A stretch of DNA of 10,004 bases from WLMZ01 sp037139095 (GCA_037139095.1 JBAXHD010000071.1:1-10004); one strand, 5' to 3'. Shown: positions 1-7,326, numbered from the stretch's first letter. Notes: generated from the sequence alone by a model not told the origin. Program-made: numbers and translations.

Positions 1-51
1 GGCGACCTGCCCGGTCTCGCAGCATTACGAGGAGCACCACGTGTCGGCTGA
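1..51 (+). CDS. pgk: Phosphoglycerate kinase, C-terminal end only (partial)
   Basis: Frame 1 is open from the first base to a TGA at 49-51 and reads GDLPGLAALRGAPRVG. The LPG-(L/V)-AAL string is typical of the extreme C-terminus of bacterial phosphoglycerate kinases, the enzyme that transfers the phosphate of 1,3-bisphosphoglycerate to ADP. The reading frame overlaps the start of tpiA by 11 bases, and pgk directly before tpiA is the usual actinobacterial order, so context supports the call. Only 16 codons are visible, and the tail after AAL is longer than in many homologues. Identification rests on the short motif plus the neighbour. Confidence 0.72.
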   Translation, partial: GDLPGLAALRGAPRVG

Positions 52-820
52 GCGGCGTCCCATCATCAGCGCCAACTGGAAGATGAACAACAATCACTTC
101 AAGGCGATTCAGTACATGCAGACCTTGGTGCATCGTGTGCCAAAGGAAGAGGCCGCTGCTGTCGACGTGGTGATCCACCCACCGTTTACCGACATTCGCA
201 GTGTGCAAACGCTCATCCAGGCCGACGACATGCCGTTCTCCCTTGGAGCGCAGAACTGTCACTGGGAGGACAATGGGGCATTCACGGGTGAGGTGTCTCC
301 TGCCTTTCTTGAAAAGCTCGGTGTTGGCTACGTGATCTGCGGCCACAGCGAGCGGCGTGAGTTGTTCGGCGAGACCGACGAGATGGTGGCTAAGAAGGTC
401 GAGGCCATCCAGCGTCACAACATGGTGCCCATCATGTGCGTGGGCGAGACCCTCGCGCAGCGCGAAGCGGGCGAGACCGAGTCAACCGTGCTGGCTCAGG
501 TTCGTGCCGGATTGCACGGTCGACCCAACGACAAGGTCGCCGCGATGGTCATTGCGTACGAACCCATTTGGGCTATCGGCACCGGCCGCACTGCTACGGC
601 CGACGACGCCCAAGTGGTGTGCGCAGCTATTCGGGGGTGTGTCGCTGAGATGTCCGGAGCCGATGCTGCTGCCGCAGTTCGCATTCAATACGGCGGTTCT
701 GTGAAGGCCACCAATATCGCCGAGCTCATGGCGCAGCTTGATGTAGACGGCGCATTGGTGGGTGGAGCAAGCCTCGACCCCGCCGAGTTCGCGCGCATCG
801 TGCAATTTCGTAACCTCTGA
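41..820 (+). CDS. tpiA: Triosephosphate isomerase
   Basis: Cytosolic glycolytic and gluconeogenic enzyme that interconverts dihydroxyacetone phosphate and glyceraldehyde 3-phosphate. The 259-residue protein has the normal family length and all catalytic landmarks. N12 and K14 lie in the ANWKMN strand, H102 in CGHSERR, and the catalytic base E174 in the family signature AYEPIWAIGTG. The flexible phosphate-gripping loop follows E174, and the phosphate-binding GGS (218-220) and GG (241-242) are present. The GTG start is chosen because GAGGAG at 29-34 lies six bases upstream and the protein then begins just before the first barrel strand. The gene overlaps the end of pgk, so the two are probably translated together. 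Nothing is truncated. Confidence 0.98.
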   Translation: MSAERRPIISANWKMNNNHFKAIQYMQTLVHRVPKEEAAAVDVVIHPPFTDIRSVQTLIQADDMPFSLGAQNCHWEDNGAFTGEVSPAFLEKLGVGYVICGHSERRELFGETDEMVAKKVEAIQRHNMVPIMCVGETLAQREAGETESTVLAQVRAGLHGRPNDKVAAMVIAYEPIWAIGTGRTATADDAQVVCAAIRGCVAEMSGADAAAAVRIQYGGSVKATNIAELMAQLDVDGALVGGASLDPAEFARIVQFRNL

Positions 821-842
821 GCAGGTACTCGAACCTGTTACG
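809..842 (+). terminator. Weak stem-loop at the end of tpiA
   Basis: CAGGT (822-826) pairs with ACCTG (833-837) around a six-base loop. An outer CGTAA (809-813) can pair with TTACG (838-842) across an internal loop. There is no T-run, so this is at best a weak or Rho-assisted terminator or an mRNA-end structure separating tpiA from the transporter genes. It may be chance pairing. Confidence 0.25.
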
Positions 843-926
843 GTGCCGCAACCGCGTTGATCGGGGAGGACAACACGGACGCGCCGCATATCGATTTCGT
901 GCGACTCAATCTTCTCCCTCTACCTC

Positions 927-932
927 AGGAGG
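927..932 (+). promoter_or_regulatory. Strong ribosome binding site of the binding-protein gene
   Basis: A full AGGAGG lies seven bases before the ATG at 940. It is the best Shine-Dalgarno match in the window and fits the need for high expression of a transporter binding protein. The surrounding 11 bases GGAGGACAACA (928-938) also occur 63 bases earlier, at 865-875, where no start codon follows. Confidence 0.85.
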
Positions 933-939
933 ACAACAG

Positions 940-2712
940 ATGAGTATTTCGAAGCGCAGCAAAGTTGCTGCAATCGTGGTCGGTTTGGCCCTTGTCGCTG
1001 GAGCCTGTAGCTCCGACAAGAAGGCCGTTGACTCAACAACACCCGGCACCGGACTGGTCGCAGGCGGCGAAGTGATCTACGCCCAAGAAGAAGGTGGAGT
1101 TGCGTATAACAACTTGACCTCGACCAACAGTGCGTTTGCTAACACCGAGGTGTTGAACCTGTTGCAGCCCAGCCCGTTCTACATTGATGAGAAGCTCAAT
1201 CTTGTGTTGTCGACAGACCTGATGGATTCGGTAGAACTCACCTCAACGAGCCCCCAGACCATCGTGTACAAGATCAATCCCAAGGCCGTGTGGAGCGATG
1301 GTGTTGCCATCGACTGCAAGGACTTTTACCTGCAATACATGTCGTTGAACGGCAAGGTCACCAAGCCGAACCCCGACTTCACTGGCCCAGGCGCCACCGA
1401 TGCCGATGGCAATGCATTGTCCGAGACGCTTCCTGTCTTTGATGCAGCCACGAATACTGGCTTCGATCAGATGAAGTCGGTCACCTGCTCTGACGACAAC
1501 AAGACAGTCACAGTTGTTTATGACACACCATTCGCCGACTGGAAGGGCAGCTTCGGTGGCTTTGTGCCAGCGCACATCATTGAGGCGAAAACCGGCGTTG
1601 CCGACATCCTCGCGGTTGATGCCACTGTCGACTCGCCAGAGATCGAAAAGATTGGCGAGTTTTGGAACACCGGTTTTGATGGATGGGATCCGGAAGTTGC
1701 CCTGTCGGGTGCGTGGTACAAGATTGACTCGTACACCGTTGACAAGAGCATTGTTCTCGTGAAGAACGACAAGTATTGGGGTGCTCCAGCCAATCTCGAT
1801 ACCATCACGCTGCAGGTCATCACCGATGGCTCAGCGCAGGCAGCTGCGTTGCAGAACGGTGAGATTCAGGCGATGATGCCGCAGGCTGATCCTGGAATCG
1901 CCGCCACCTTAAAAGCTGCTACGGGTATCAACTTTGCTCCAGCATCTGGTTTGGTGTTTGAGCACTATGACATGAGCGCCAAGAACCCAATCTTTGCCGA
2001 CAAGGCTGTTCGTTCGGCTTTCGCTGCGTGTATCGATCGTCAAGACATCATCGACAAGCTGGTTGCACCCGTGAACCCCGATGCCAAGCCGCTGAACTCG
2101 ATCATCTTCATGCCACAGCAGAACGGCTACGCCGATCGCTTCAGCAAATATGCCACGTTTGACGTAGCCGCATCGAAGAAACTCCTCGAGGGTGCCGGTT
2201 GGGCCTTGGGCTCCGATGGCTTTTATGCAAAAGACGGCCAGCAGTTGACCTTTAAGATCAGCCACAAGGGCATCCAGCGTCGCTCCGACACAGTCCAGAA
2301 CACGATCGCTTCGTGTAAAGAGGCTGGCTTTAACATTGTCGAAGACAGCGACACGAAGTTCAACTCTGAGCGTTTAGGTATCGGCGACTACGACGTCGCT
2401 CTGTTTGCCTGGGTTGGTACCCCACTGCTGTCAAGCGCCACCAGCGTCTACGAAGTAGACGGCGGCAACAACTATCAGGCATACGTGAACCAGACCATCA
2501 CTGACACGTATCACGCCGCTAATGGCGAACTCGATGAGGCCAAGCGCCTTGAGTTGATGAAGTCGGTTGATGCCGGAATTCTCGACGATGTTTGGACCAT
2601 TCCTTTGTTCCAGTTGCCAGATATGCCAGCGTGGTCCGAGAATTTGACCGGCCCGGTATTCAACGGCCCTTCAGGGCTGACTTGGAATGCCAATACTTGG
2701 ACGTTGAAGTAA
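940..2712 (+). CDS. Peptide ABC transporter substrate-binding lipoprotein (SBP_bac_5 family)
   Basis: Extracytoplasmic, membrane-anchored receptor that captures the ligand, probably an oligo- or dipeptide, and delivers it to the permease pair encoded next. The 590-residue protein begins with a basic n-region (SKRSK) and a hydrophobic stretch ending in AGAC. C23 is the expected lipidated cysteine, followed by SSDKK. The mature part has family 5 (DppA/OppA) features: a WSDG motif followed by a conserved acidic-aromatic helix start near residues 117-130, LQNGEIQA near residue 306, and a VRSAFAACIDRQDI helix near residue 355. The length is usual for actinobacterial members. It is the first gene of a five-gene importer set and has a strong ribosome site. 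A stem-loop after its stop codon probably stabilises its part of the transcript. Exact ligand specificity cannot be read from sequence; nickel, glutathione or other small ligands are used by some relatives. Confidence 0.93.
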   Translation: MSISKRSKVAAIVVGLALVAGACSSDKKAVDSTTPGTGLVAGGEVIYAQEEGGVAYNNLTSTNSAFANTEVLNLLQPSPFYIDEKLNLVLSTDLMDSVELTSTSPQTIVYKINPKAVWSDGVAIDCKDFYLQYMSLNGKVTKPNPDFTGPGATDADGNALSETLPVFDAATNTGFDQMKSVTCSDDNKTVTVVYDTPFADWKGSFGGFVPAHIIEAKTGVADILAVDATVDSPEIEKIGEFWNTGFDGWDPEVALSGAWYKIDSYTVDKSIVLVKNDKYWGAPANLDTITLQVITDGSAQAAALQNGEIQAMMPQADPGIAATLKAATGINFAPASGLVFEHYDMSAKNPIFADKAVRSAFAACIDRQDIIDKLVAPVNPDAKPLNSIIFMPQQNGYADRFSKYATFDVAASKKLLEGAGWALGSDGFYAKDGQQLTFKISHKGIQRRSDTVQNTIASCKEAGFNIVEDSDTKFNSERLGIGDYDVALFAWVGTPLLSSATSVYEVDGGNNYQAYVNQTITDTYHAANGELDEAKRLELMKSVDAGILDDVWTIPLFQLPDMPAWSENLTGPVFNGPSGLTWNANTWTLK

Positions 2713-2741
2713 TCCGCTAGCGCTTTTCAAGTACGAATGTT

Positions 2742-2779
2742 GAGAGCGGGGCGTCGGAGCAATCCGGCACCCCGCTCTC
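2742..2779 (+). terminator. Perfect 10-bp intercistronic hairpin after the binding-protein gene
   Basis: GAGAGCGGGG (2742-2751) pairs without mismatch to CCCCGCTCTC (2770-2779). Within the loop, CGGA (2755-2758) and TCCG (2763-2766) can form a second small stem closed by GCAA. No T-run follows, and a same-strand permease gene starts 50 bases later. I therefore read it as a partial terminator or 3'-end protecting structure that raises binding-protein mRNA over permease mRNA. This arrangement is known in several binding-protein operons. The mechanism here is inferred. Confidence 0.7.
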
Positions 2780-2829
2780 TGTTACCGTCGTCAACCAAAC
2801 CTTCGTATTGTTCTCTGAAAGGCAGATGG

Positions 2830-3837
2830 GTGCTCTCCTTCGTCATCCGACGGGTTCTCGTTTCCCTCCCGCTGCTGTTACTCGCCTCGATCGTGGCGTT
2901 CATTCTTGTGGTGAATACCGGTGACCCCATCGAAGATCTGCGCACCAAGCCCAACGTGCCCAAGGCAACTATTGCGTTGCGTGAGCATGAGCTGGGCCTC
3001 GATAAGCCAGTCGTTGAGCGCTACGTCGCTTGGCTCGGTAAAGCCGTGCACGGCGACTTCGGCAAGACCATCAAGAACAGGCCCGTGTGGGGCGAGGTCA
3101 GTCGAGCCATTGGTGTCACTCTCCGTCTCGTGCTCTTCGCCGAGATCGTCTCGGTACTGCTCGGCGTCTTGATTGGGGTGATCTCTGCAGTCAAGCAGTA
3201 CTCCTGGTTTGATCACGGAGCCACCACTGGCGCGTTCCTGCTCTATTCGCTGCCGGTGCTCGCCGTTGGCTCGTTCCTGAAGTATGTGCTCGCGATCCGC
3301 TTTAACCGCTGGATCGGCAGGGCCGACGATCCGCTGATTAAAACAATCGGCGAAGGCACCGCAAACTTCTGCACCGCGAGCAAGCCGTACAACTGTGGGT
3401 TCATTCCCAGCGTCACCGACTTCTTGAGCCATGCGTTCTTGCCGATGCTCACCTTGGTGCTCATCAGCTTCGCTGGGTACGCCCGCTTCTCGCGCGCTGC
3501 GATGCTCGAGACATTGAATGCCGATTACGTCAGAACTGCCCGGGCGAAAGGCCTGAGCGAACGACGCGTCATTATGAAGCACGCGTTTCGAAATGCGCTC
3601 ACCACAATCGCCACCATCGTCTCGCTCGATTTTGGTGCGCTGATTGGTGGAGCCATCTTGACTGAGACGATTTTTGAGTGGCATGGCATGGGCCGCGTGC
3701 TGGTCGAGTCGATCAACAAGATCGATCCCAACCTCTTGCTGTGTTGGTTTTTCGTGACGGCCGTTGCCGTCATTGTGTTCAACCTTGTGGCCGACTTCGC
3801 CTACGCCTTCCTTGATCCGAGGATCCGCCTTGACTGA
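2830..3837 (+). CDS. Peptide ABC transporter permease, OppB/DppB type
   Basis: Inner-membrane half of the translocation channel. From the GTG at 2830 the protein has 335 residues. It begins SFVIRRVL, the usual N-terminus of this family, and has about six membrane segments near residues 10-29, 96-118, 134-156, 201-220, 259-282 and 302-326. The cytoplasmic ATPase-coupling (EAA-type) loop YVRTARAKGLS lies near 233-243, and the chain ends with the family-typical DPRIRLD. I prefer this start because GAAAGG at 2817-2822 is seven bases upstream. An upstream in-frame ATG (2737) would put the start before the hairpin and add 31 polar residues with no family resemblance. The external segment near residues 181-189 carries two cysteines (FCTASKPYNC) that could form a disulfide. 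The next permease gene overlaps or directly abuts the stop codon. Confidence 0.94.
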   Translation: MLSFVIRRVLVSLPLLLLASIVAFILVVNTGDPIEDLRTKPNVPKATIALREHELGLDKPVVERYVAWLGKAVHGDFGKTIKNRPVWGEVSRAIGVTLRLVLFAEIVSVLLGVLIGVISAVKQYSWFDHGATTGAFLLYSLPVLAVGSFLKYVLAIRFNRWIGRADDPLIKTIGEGTANFCTASKPYNCGFIPSVTDFLSHAFLPMLTLVLISFAGYARFSRAAMLETLNADYVRTARAKGLSERRVIMKHAFRNALTTIATIVSLDFGALIGGAILTETIFEWHGMGRVLVESINKIDPNLLLCWFFVTAVAVIVFNLVADFAYAFLDPRIRLD

Positions 3838-4792
3838 TATGCAGCTTCCTCCCGACGACGCTTCGTCACCCCTTTCCAGCGCGCCTGCACCGTTGGCGCC
3901 GGTCGAGCGCGAGTTCACCGTTGAGCAGCGCAGCCAATGGAAGACCACAGTTCACCGCTTCAGCCGTCACCGCCCAGCGATGGTGAGCTTGGTGGTGTTC
4001 GTGTTGCTGATGCTTTTCGCTTTTGTTGGGCCGTGGTTTTGGAAGTATCGGTTCGACCAGGTGCTCAAGAAGCCCGTCGGTGCCAACGCCGATTGGATCC
4101 GTCCCTCATGGGAGCATCCGTTTGGTATCAGCAAGGGGTACGACGTGTTCGCCCAGGTCATGCGCGGCACGCAATACTCAATCCGCATTGCCATTGTCGT
4201 TACCGTGGTCAGTGTTGGCCTGGGCGTAGTGGTCGGGGCAATTGCTGGCTATTTCCGCGGCTTCACCGACGCCGTACTGATGCGCTTTACCGACTTGATG
4301 CTGGTCATTCCGTATCTCGCTGCAGTGGCGGCCCTTCAGCGCAACGTGAAGGGCTCTACGTGGCTGTGGCTGGCGCTATTCCTTGCCTTCTTCGGATGGA
4401 TGGGTATTGCCCGCGTGATTCGTGGCGAGTTCTTGTCGCTGCGTGAGAAAGAGTTCGTTGAGGCGGCTCGTTCGGTTGGCGCTTCGGCGCCACGCATTAT
4501 CTTTCGACACATCTTGCCCAACACCTTGGGGCCCATCATCGTGAACGCCACGCTGGCCGTTGGTGGGGCAGTGCTCGCCGAGGCAGCGCTGTCGTTCTTG
4601 GGTCTCGGCGTGAAGCCGCCCGACACATCGCTCGGCAAGATCATCGAAGTGGGCAAGAGCAAGGCCACCACGTATCCCAATGAGTTCTGGTGGCCAGTGC
4701 TCATGCTGTGCCTGATCTCGCTCACGATCAACTTCATCGGCGACGGTCTGCGCGATGCGTTCGATCCCAAGCAGAATCGAGTGCGCGCATGA
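3830..4792 (+). CDS. Peptide ABC transporter permease, OppC/DppC type
   Basis: Second channel-forming inner-membrane subunit, partner of the preceding permease. The protein has 320 residues from a TTG at 3830. GAGGA at 3819-3823 lies six bases before that TTG, which would overlap the upstream gene by eight bases. The alternative ATG at 3839 lacks a well-spaced ribosome site and would shorten the protein by three residues. A polar, proline-rich cytoplasmic tail (residues 1-37) precedes the OppC N-terminal segment and the first membrane helix (51-71). Further helices lie near 117-141, 151-169, 177-196, 235-259 and 286-304. The coupling loop reads EAARSVGAS...ILPN (211-231), an almost canonical EAA motif. 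The C-terminus GDGLRDAFDPK is typical. The stop overlaps the next start as ATGA. Confidence 0.94.
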   Translation: MTDMQLPPDDASSPLSSAPAPLAPVEREFTVEQRSQWKTTVHRFSRHRPAMVSLVVFVLLMLFAFVGPWFWKYRFDQVLKKPVGANADWIRPSWEHPFGISKGYDVFAQVMRGTQYSIRIAIVVTVVSVGLGVVVGAIAGYFRGFTDAVLMRFTDLMLVIPYLAAVAALQRNVKGSTWLWLALFLAFFGWMGIARVIRGEFLSLREKEFVEAARSVGASAPRIIFRHILPNTLGPIIVNATLAVGGAVLAEAALSFLGLGVKPPDTSLGKIIEVGKSKATTYPNEFWWPVLMLCLISLTINFIGDGLRDAFDPKQNRVRA

Positions 4793-5808
4793 GCGGCACC
4801 GAGCCACTTCTGAAGGTCACCGATCTCAGCGTCGAGTTCCCAACCGACGACGGCGTCGTGAAAGCGGTTCGCGGCGTGTCGTTCGAGGTTGGGCGGCACG
4901 AGATACTCGGCATCGTTGGAGAGAGCGGTTGCGGCAAGTCGGTGACCGCAATGGCCATCATGGGTCTGCTGCCCAGTACGGCGCGGGTCACTGGCTCGAT
5001 CAAATTTCGTGGAGAAGAGTTGGTGGGTCTCAAGCCTCGCGACATGCGCGCATACCGCGGCAACAAGATTGCGATGGTCTTCCAAGACCCAATGACCGCG
5101 CTCAACCCGGTCTATAAGGTCGGCTCGCAACTGGCAGAGGCGGTGCGAGTGCACCAGACAATGACCCGTAAGCAAGCCCGGGCCCGCGCTATCGAGCTGC
5201 TCGACATGGTGCAGATTCCTCAGGCAGCAACCCGTGTCGATTCGTATCCGCACGAGTTCTCTGGAGGCATGCGTCAGCGAGCGATGATCGCAATGGCCAT
5301 CGCGAACAGTCCCGACGTGCTCATCGCCGACGAGCCCACCACGGCGCTCGACGTAACCGTGCAGGCGCAGATCCTTGAGATGTTGATGGGTCTGCAAGAC
5401 CAACTCGATCATGCGATTGTGCTCATCACTCACGACCTCGGCGTGGTCGCTGGCATGGTCGATCGCATGCAGGTGATGTATGCCGGCCAAGTTGTCGAGT
5501 CGGGAACAGCCGACGATGTGTTCTACGCGCCGCGCATGCCGTACAGCATTGGCCTGTTGGGGTCATTGCCCGCACACGCCGGCACGCTCGAACGATTGAA
5601 GCCCATCACTGGTGCGCCGCCAAGTTTGATCAACCTGCCTGCGGGGTGTCCGTTCGTGCCTCGCTGTCCACTTGCCTCGTCGTTGTGCGAGACCACCGAA
5701 GCGCAATTGGTCCCCGTGAGCGATGGTCATCTGTCTCGGTGCCATCACGTGAACGAACTCAACGAAATGCTCGAGCCGCTGCGGCTGTTCGAAGGGGTTG
5801 TCAAGTGA
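4789..5808 (+). CDS. Peptide ABC transporter ATPase, OppD/DppD type
   Basis: Cytoplasmic ATPase that powers the importer as a heterodimer with the next gene product. The protein has 339 residues from the ATG at 4789, which overlaps the previous stop (ATGA). Walker A is GESGCGKS (44-51), the Q-loop is FQDP with Q99, and the ABC signature is FSGGMRQR (157-164). Walker B is LIADEP with D181 and E182, the D-loop is ALD (186-188), and the switch histidine is H215. The C-terminal oligopeptide-type extension contains C287, C293, C300 and C318. This is the cysteine pattern of OppD/DppD-family subunits, which in a characterised mycobacterial oligopeptide permease ligates an iron-sulfur cluster. A cluster here is inferred. 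All ATPase residues are intact. Confidence 0.95.
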   Translation: MSGTEPLLKVTDLSVEFPTDDGVVKAVRGVSFEVGRHEILGIVGESGCGKSVTAMAIMGLLPSTARVTGSIKFRGEELVGLKPRDMRAYRGNKIAMVFQDPMTALNPVYKVGSQLAEAVRVHQTMTRKQARARAIELLDMVQIPQAATRVDSYPHEFSGGMRQRAMIAMAIANSPDVLIADEPTTALDVTVQAQILEMLMGLQDQLDHAIVLITHDLGVVAGMVDRMQVMYAGQVVESGTADDVFYAPRMPYSIGLLGSLPAHAGTLERLKPITGAPPSLINLPAGCPFVPRCPLASSLCETTEAQLVPVSDGHLSRCHHVNELNEMLEPLRLFEGVVK

Positions 5809-6848
5809 GTGCCCTCGACACATCCTCTGTCGGCACACCTTCGCCAGCGCCGTTGTTGTCAGTTCGCGACCTCGTCAAGACCTTTCCCGTTCGCGGCGGC
5901 GGCATTGTGCGGCGCACGATCGGACAGGTTCAGGCCGTGTCGAGCATCAGCTTCGATATTGCGCGCGGCGAGACACTTGGCTTGGTCGGCGAATCCGGTT
6001 GCGGCAAGTCCACCGCAGGCCGCGCTGTGCTGCAGTTGCAGCGACCTACTTCGGGCTCGGTGGTCTTCGACGGGCAAGAGCTTGTGGGCCTGTCGAATCG
6101 CGCCATGCGGCCGTATCGCGCCAACCTCGGAATGGTCTTCCAAGATCCGTTCGCATCGCTGAACCCGCGTATGCAGGTGAACGAAACCATTGCCGAGCCG
6201 CTCAAGATTCATGGCTCTACCGCTACTGCGGCTCGCGAGCGCGTCGCCGATCTGCTGCGCGAAGTGGGCCTCAACCCTGAGCATGGCAATCGCTATCCGC
6301 ACGAATTCTCCGGCGGCCAGCGTCAGCGCATTGGCATTGCTCGCGCTCTGGCGCTCGATCCGAAGTTGATTGTTCTCGACGAGCCTGTTTCAGCACTCGA
6401 TGTGTCGGTGCAAGCTGGCGTGGTCAACCTGCTCGACGATCTGCAGCAGCGTCTCGGGATTTCGTATCTGTTTGTTGCTCACGACCTCTCGGTGGTGCGG
6501 CATATCTCTGATCGTGTTGCGGTGATGTACCTCGGCAAGATCGTTGAGATCGGCACCCGCGACGAACTGTTTCAGTCGCCGTCGCATCCCTATACCCAAG
6601 CGTTGTTGTCGGCGGTGCCCATCCCCGATCCCAAACAAGAGCGGGCCCGAGTGCGCACGGTGCTGCAGGGCGATGTGCCGTCGGCCATCAATCCACCGAG
6701 CGGTTGTCGATTCCGCACCCGCTGTCCGTTGGCCGAAGCGATCTGCGCAACAGAAGAACCTGCGCTGATCGAGCGCGGCCAAGGTCATCAGGTGGCCTGC
6801 CATTTCGCCGAAGTAGTTCAGGTCGCAGCGCCAACAATCAACCGATAA
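5805..6848 (+). CDS. Peptide ABC transporter ATPase, OppF/DppF type
   Basis: Second cytoplasmic ATPase of the importer, 347 residues from a GTG at 5805 that overlaps the previous stop as GTGA. GAAGGGG at 5791-5797 supplies a ribosome site seven bases upstream. The domain order is normal: Walker A GESGCGKST (62-70), Q-loop Q113 in FQDPFASLNP, signature SGGQRQR (169-175), Walker B LIVLDEP (D192, E193), D-loop ALD, and H226 of the switch. FASLNP after the Q-loop and the insert GGGIVRRTIGQVQAV before Walker A are typical of the F-type partner. The C-terminal extension keeps four cysteines (C301, C307, C314, C332) with nearly the same spacing as in the D-type subunit. This is the last gene of the importer. 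Confidence 0.95.
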   Translation: MSALDTSSVGTPSPAPLLSVRDLVKTFPVRGGGIVRRTIGQVQAVSSISFDIARGETLGLVGESGCGKSTAGRAVLQLQRPTSGSVVFDGQELVGLSNRAMRPYRANLGMVFQDPFASLNPRMQVNETIAEPLKIHGSTATAARERVADLLREVGLNPEHGNRYPHEFSGGQRQRIGIARALALDPKLIVLDEPVSALDVSVQAGVVNLLDDLQQRLGISYLFVAHDLSVVRHISDRVAVMYLGKIVEIGTRDELFQSPSHPYTQALLSAVPIPDPKQERARVRTVLQGDVPSAINPPSGCRFRTRCPLAEAICATEEPALIERGQGHQVACHFAEVVQVAAPTINR

Positions 6849-6875
6849 GACTTCGGCGCGCTAGCATTGCGAACC

Positions 6876-7118
6876 GTGCGCGACTTCGTCTTGTATGTGA
6901 CCATCGGTATCAACGTTTTGGCAATGTTCGGCATGATTGCCGGCATTCTCATGCACAGCGGTCGCGGTGGTGGTCTGTCCGACATGTTCGGTGGCGGCGG
7001 CGGTGCTGCACTTGGTTCTACCTCTGCCGAGCGCAACCTCACCCGCATCACCACGGTGCTGATGTTGGTCTGGATCTTCACAGTCGTGGCGCTCGGCTTC
7101 TTGTTGGTACGCCGCTAA
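6876..7118 (+). CDS. secG: Preprotein translocase subunit SecG
   Basis: Small inner-membrane subunit of the SecYEG channel that assists SecA-driven protein export. The protein is 80 residues with two hydrophobic helices (about 4-26 and 58-77). They flank the conserved glycine-rich cytoplasmic loop GRGGGLSDMFGGGGG, followed by ALGSTSAERNLTRIT, the hallmark of SecG. The start is uncertain. A TTG at 6867 would add three residues, and no clear Shine-Dalgarno precedes either codon. I favour the GTG at 6876 because TAGCAT (6862-6867) fits an actinobacterial -10 element placed for a leaderless transcript. The gene lies 27 bases after the ATPase gene and may alternatively be read as the end of that operon. 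secG near pgk-tpiA is usual in actinobacteria. Confidence 0.92.
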   Translation: MRDFVLYVTIGINVLAMFGMIAGILMHSGRGGGLSDMFGGGGGAALGSTSAERNLTRITTVLMLVWIFTVVALGFLLVRR

Positions 7119-7132
7119 CGCTGCGCTATCGT
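7104..7132 (+). promoter_or_regulatory. Possible promoter of tRNA-Leu
   Basis: TTGGTA (7104-7109) and TATCGT (7127-7132) are separated by exactly 17 bases and each match the sigma-70-type consensus at four of six positions. Transcription would begin about eight bases before the mature tRNA. The -35 lies inside the last codons of secG. This is a pattern match only. Confidence 0.42.
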
Positions 7133-7147
7133 CAAAGTCTCCAACAC

Positions 7148-7231
7148 GTCGAAGTGGCGGAATAGGTATACGCGCTAGCTTGAGGTGCTAGTGGGAGAAA
7201 TCCCGTGGGGGTTCAAGTCCCCCCTTCGACA
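7148..7231 (+). tRNA. tRNA-Leu (anticodon GAG)
   Basis: The cloverleaf folds fully by eye. The acceptor stem GTCGAAG (7148-7154) pairs with CTTCGAC (7224-7230), followed by discriminator A7231. The anticodon stem is CTAGC/GCTAG (7175-7179 and 7187-7191) with loop TTGAGGT, so the anticodon GAG is at 7182-7184 and reads CUC and CUU leucine codons. The long class II variable arm GGGA-GAAA-TCCC spans 7193-7204. The T arm is GGGGG-TTCAAGT-CCCCC (7207-7223). The 3' CCA is not encoded (CAA follows), so CCA must be added enzymatically. Confidence 0.97.
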
Positions 7232-7239
7232 CAAAGCAT

Positions 7240-7310
7240 CGGGCGGGTTCCCAGATTCTGGGGACCGGCACCGGTACTTCGCCCGGTTCAGGGCATGCAC
7301 CACAAGGTGC
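7240..7310 (+). other. GC-rich structured stretch directly after tRNA-Leu
   Basis: GGTTCCCAG (7246-7254) pairs with CTGGGGACC (7258-7266) around a three-base loop, giving nine pairs with one wobble. CGGGCG (7240-7245) pairs with CGCCCG (7280-7285) and encloses that hairpin. GCACC-ACAA-GGTGC forms a further hairpin at 7297-7310. No T-run follows the first stem. It may be the tRNA terminator or processing signal, a leader for the downstream operon, or a recombinase site. No known RNA family is recognised. Confidence 0.4.
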
Positions 7311-7326
7311 TCTTGGCACACCGTTC

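Noticed and set aside
865..939. Leader peptide between the two GGAGGACAACA copies
   Set aside because: The spacing is a multiple of three, but no start codon follows the first copy.
2737..2829. Upstream start of the OppB-type permease
   Set aside because: It begins within the intergenic hairpin region, adds residues unlike the family, and a better-placed ribosome site precedes the GTG at 2830.
2878..5490. Long minus-strand frames of 350-380 codons
   Set aside because: They lie entirely opposite clear transporter genes and show no domain; GC-rich coding DNA commonly leaves the opposite strand open.
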